Below, piece by piece: positions 61,900 through 64,000 of a DNA stretch of 64,000 nucleotides. Origin of the DNA: Sphingomonas xinjiangensis (GTDB lineage Bacteria; Pseudomonadota; Alphaproteobacteria; Sphingomonadales; Sphingomonadaceae); contig NZ_JACIJF010000002.1 in NCBI RefSeq assembly GCF_014199255.1, positions 248,001-312,000 on the forward strand. Reading direction: 5' to 3'. The position numbers and the translations under genes are program-made. How positions within the stretch are numbered: the stretch's first letter is position 1; every line of letters begins with the position of its first letter. The notes beneath the pieces are model-generated. The model made no database searches, had not been told where the DNA came from, and saw only the letters and a list, made by a program, of their open reading frames with translations.

Positions 61900-62577
61900 G
61901 TGAGTACCGCTATGCCGACAACGCCTGCCGCCCCGGGCCAGGTTGCGCGTGCCCCGCGCAAGAACCTCATGCTGGCTGCGACGATCCAGGCCGGCACGCT
62001 GCAGGCGACGGTGCGCATCCGCAATCTGTCGCAGAGCGGCGCGATGCTGGACGGCGTGGCATTGCCCAATATCGGCACCAAGCTGGTGTTGCGACGGGCG
62101 GTGATCGAAATGCCGGCCACCGTGGTTTGGCAGGCTGGGGGCCGGTGCGGCATCCAGTTCGAAGCCACCAGCATCTCCGTCGACGAGTGGGTTGCCGGCC
62201 TGCTGACGCCCAGCTTCAACGGATATAAGGGGCAGCAGCGCGTCGACGCGATCCAGCACGCGGTGCGGAGCGGCGCGGCCCTGCCCGCCGAGCCGGAGGC
62301 CGCGACGCCCGCAGGCCCCGACAGGGACGTACTCGACGCCCGAGTCGCGGAAGAAATCCTGTATGTGCAGCGGCTGCTCGACAGTCTGGGCGAGAATCTG
62401 GTCGAGGATCCGATCCTGCTTCAGCGCCACGCCCGCGCGCTTCAGAACCTGGATCGGGCCAGCCAGGTGCTGGAGCAGATCGGCGCCGTACTGAAGGCGC
62501 CCGACCGGGTCTCCGCCGCGAGCCAAGTAAAGATGGAAGATCTTCGCAGCCGGCTACTCCGGCCGACCCAGGGCTGA
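61900..62577 (+). CDS. PilZ-domain protein
   Basis: 225 residues from a GTG at 61900 (MSTAMPTTP); an ATG at 61912 and an upstream ATG at 61852 are alternatives without better signals. The PilZ domain covers about residues 19-95: RAPRKNLMLAATIQAG with the RxxxR-like start, RIRNLSQSGAMLDG as the DxSxxG-type motif in altered form, and VWQAGGRCGIQFE. A helical C-terminal half follows (EEILYVQRLLDSLGENLVED). It may bind cyclic-di-GMP, though the N-terminal arginine motif is weak. Confidence 0.8.
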   Translation: MSTAMPTTPAAPGQVARAPRKNLMLAATIQAGTLQATVRIRNLSQSGAMLDGVALPNIGTKLVLRRAVIEMPATVVWQAGGRCGIQFEATSISVDEWVAGLLTPSFNGYKGQQRVDAIQHAVRSGAALPAEPEAATPAGPDRDVLDARVAEEILYVQRLLDSLGENLVEDPILLQRHARALQNLDRASQVLEQIGAVLKAPDRVSAASQVKMEDLRSRLLRPTQG

Positions 62578-62634
62578 TCCGCCTTCGCTTGCCAGGAGCT
62601 TTCGATCTCGCCGAGTCTCCGAAGCTCCGGCGGG

Positions 62635-63126
62635 TTACTTCTTGCGCTTGAAATCCACGGACACGACGTTCGAGCCGTCCTCGGCCGGCTTCACGACAAC
62701 AGCGGTGTCGCCGTCATTTTCCGCCTCGTCATGCTGACCCGGCTCTTCGGCCAGCTCTGTCACGTGGAAGCGAAGCTCGAAATTCACCGCCGGATCATGG
62801 AACCCGGTGATCGACGAGAACGGGACCACCAGCATCGAGGGAACCCCGCTGAAGCTCAGGCCCACCGAAAACTTCTCGTCATCGACCTTCAAGTCCCAGA
62901 AGCGGTGCTGAAGGACGATGGTCATTTCGTCCGGGAAGCGCTCAATCAGCCGCTGCGGGATGTCGACGGCGGGCGCATGCGTCTTGAACGTGATATAGAA
63001 ATGGTGCGTGCCGGGCAGCGCCTGGGTCGCCGCCACTGAATTCAGGACGCGGCCGACGACGGCGCGCAGGGCTTCCTGCACGATCTCGTCATAGGGAATC
63101 AGGCTGTCGGGCACGTTGGCGTTCAT
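62635..63126 (-). CDS. sspB: ClpXP adaptor SspB (alphaproteobacterial type)
   Basis: 163 residues. The SspB fold is recognised by [60 protein letters not shown] and [20 protein letters not shown]. The acidic, flexible C terminus ends in a basic, hydrophobic motif ([10 protein letters not shown]) that should dock on ClpX. It delivers ssrA-tagged proteins to ClpXP. It is divergent from hisB. Confidence 0.92.
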   Translation of the reverse strand: MNANVPDSLIPYDEIVQEALRAVVGRVLNSVAATQALPGTHHFYITFKTHAPAVDIPQRLIERFPDEMTIVLQHRFWDLKVDDEKFSVGLSFSGVPSMLVVPFSSITGFHDPAVNFELRFHVTELAEEPGQHDEAENDGDTAVVVKPAEDGSNVVSVDFKRKK

Positions 63127-63198
63127 CCCCTCTGGGTAGCGGCTGGAGCCTTCCGGTCAAGATTGCATGCGCTGCCCGTGTCGCTATGTGAGGCGGAC

Positions 63199-63786
63199 AT
63201 GCGTACCGCCACGATCAGCCGCAAGACGAGCGAAACCTCGGTCGACGTCACCGTGAACCTGGACGGCACGGGAGCGTACACGATCGCCACCGGAGTCGGC
63301 TTCTTCGATCACATGCTCGAGCAGCTGAGCCGCCATTCGCTGATCGACCTGGACGTGAAGACCGTAGGCGACCTGCATATCGACCAGCATCATACCGTCG
63401 AGGACACCGGCCTTGCGATCGGCGAAGCGGTGGCCAAGGCGCTGGGCGACAAGCGTGGCATCCGCCGCTACGCCGATGCGCTGTCGCCAATGGACGAGAC
63501 GCTGGCGCGCGTCGCGATCGACATTTCGGGGCGCCCGTATCTGGTGTGGAAGACCGCGTTCAGCCAGAAGAAGCTGGGCGAGATGGACACCGAGATGTTC
63601 GAGCACTGGTTCCACAGCTTCGCCCAAACGGCGGGTGTGACGCTGCACGTCGAGACGCTGTACGGCACCAACAACCACCATATCGCCGAGGCTGCGTTCA
63701 AGGGGTTGGCCCGGGCGCTGCGCGAAGCGGTCGAGATTGACCCGCGTAAGGCCGATGCCATTCCGTCGACCAAGGGAGTGCTGTGA
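63199..63786 (+). CDS. hisB: Imidazoleglycerol-phosphate dehydratase
   Basis: 195 residues, monofunctional form. The ATG at 63199 has GAGGCG upstream. The metal-binding His motifs [31 protein letters not shown] and [16 protein letters not shown] are complete, and the C terminus reads IPSTKGVL. It dehydrates imidazoleglycerol phosphate in histidine synthesis. The next gene begins on the last base of the stop codon. Confidence 0.97.
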   Translation: MRTATISRKTSETSVDVTVNLDGTGAYTIATGVGFFDHMLEQLSRHSLIDLDVKTVGDLHIDQHHTVEDTGLAIGEAVAKALGDKRGIRRYADALSPMDETLARVAIDISGRPYLVWKTAFSQKKLGEMDTEMFEHWFHSFAQTAGVTLHVETLYGTNNHHIAEAAFKGLARALREAVEIDPRKADAIPSTKGVL

Positions 63787-64000
63787 TGATCGTCGTGTTG
63801 CTTAGCTACAAGGTGGACATCGCCGAGATCGACCGGCTGCGCCCGGCACATGTCGATTGGCTGAAGCAGGGCGTGGCCGACGGCCGGCTGTTGCTCGCCG
63901 GGCGTCAGCAGCCCGTGACCGGGGGCATGTTCCTGGCGCGCGGCAGCATGGACGAGGTGAAGGCATGGGCGGCGCAGGACCCGTTCGCACTCGAAGGCGC
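63786..64000 (+). CDS. YciI-like protein (3' end outside window)
   Basis: At least 71 residues before the window ends. The ATG at 63786 overlaps the hisB stop by one base. It shows the YciI ferredoxin-like pattern: IVVLLSYKVDIAEIDRLRPA, HVDWLKQGVADGRLLLAGRQ with the conserved His, and GGMFLARGSMDEVKAWAAQD. These small proteins are of unknown or dehydrochlorinase-like function; the operon position with hisB may be only structural. Confidence 0.88.
   Translation, partial: MIVVLLSYKVDIAEIDRLRPAHVDWLKQGVADGRLLLAGRQQPVTGGMFLARGSMDEVKAWAAQDPFALEG

Noticed and set aside
1-64000. CRISPR array, tRNA, rRNA or toxin-antitoxin module
   Set aside because: No regularly spaced repeats, no cloverleaf or rRNA-like stretch and no convincing toxin-antitoxin pair was seen while reading the window.

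Overview
The window is high-GC chromosomal DNA from an alphaproteobacterium, most likely a sphingomonad (Sphingomonas or a close relative). The grounds are the gene families present: a TrcR/DUF1013 cell-cycle regulator, DUF1192, the bamD-recN pair, an alphaproteobacterial SspB next to hisB, an ATP12-family F1 chaperone, large TonB-dependent receptors, and sphingomonad-style small proteins (DUF6771-like, DUF3606). I saw no rRNA, tRNA or CRISPR array. Assignments come from reading motifs, gene order and start signals by eye; no database search was run.

Layout. 1-10 kb: partial glutathione S-transferase, exported dienelactone hydrolase, trcR, a coupled glycosyltransferase/LpxH-like pair, a methyltransferase, a quinone oxidoreductase, DUF1192, clpA with a good terminator, and a DUF418 membrane protein. 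10-17.4 kb: acyl-CoA ligase, succinate-semialdehyde dehydrogenase, then the co-directional run xseB, ispA, coaD, a peptidyl-prolyl isomerase and queA. 17.4-24.7 kb: an accessory island that begins exactly at the queA stop codon and ends at a second, diverged copy of the last 132 bases of queA. It carries small sphingomonad proteins, an Rrf2 regulator divergent from a flavin oxidoreductase, a STAS-like protein, GNAT, XRE and HAD genes and a dead IS1182-type insertion sequence. At least four of its genes carry frameshifts, while the core genes on both sides are intact. 24.8-34.4 kb: a membrane chemoreceptor, two large TonB-dependent receptors and an EF-hand protein.

34.4-48.6 kb: CDF metal exporter, HAD phosphatase, small zinc-finger protein, cupin, tgt (the other queuosine gene, now 19.5 kb from queA), exported methyltransferase-like protein, glycoside hydrolase, SleB wall hydrolase, NUDIX, recN, bamD, mannose-6-phosphate isomerase and several small membrane or envelope proteins. 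48.7-64 kb: two tandem DUF4139 proteins, an ABC-F ATPase, an EAL protein, a lipoprotein, crcB overlapping an RluA-type pseudouridine synthase with a long Gly/Ser/Arg tail, a phosphatase, ATP12, gmk, a pair of overlapping small membrane-protein paralogues, fumC, a PilZ protein, sspB, hisB and the start of a YciI-like gene.

The most notable observations are the duplicated queA 3' end bounding a decaying island; a frameshifted Rrf2 regulator whose frame then runs into an alpha/beta-hydrolase C terminus; a dispersed family of CCTCCCC/GGGGAGG palindromes between genes, one of which supplies the ribosome-binding site of a phosphatase gene; a TonB-box-like motif inside a DUF4139 protein; and CtrA-like TTAACCAT sites before the chemoreceptor and the SleB hydrolase.
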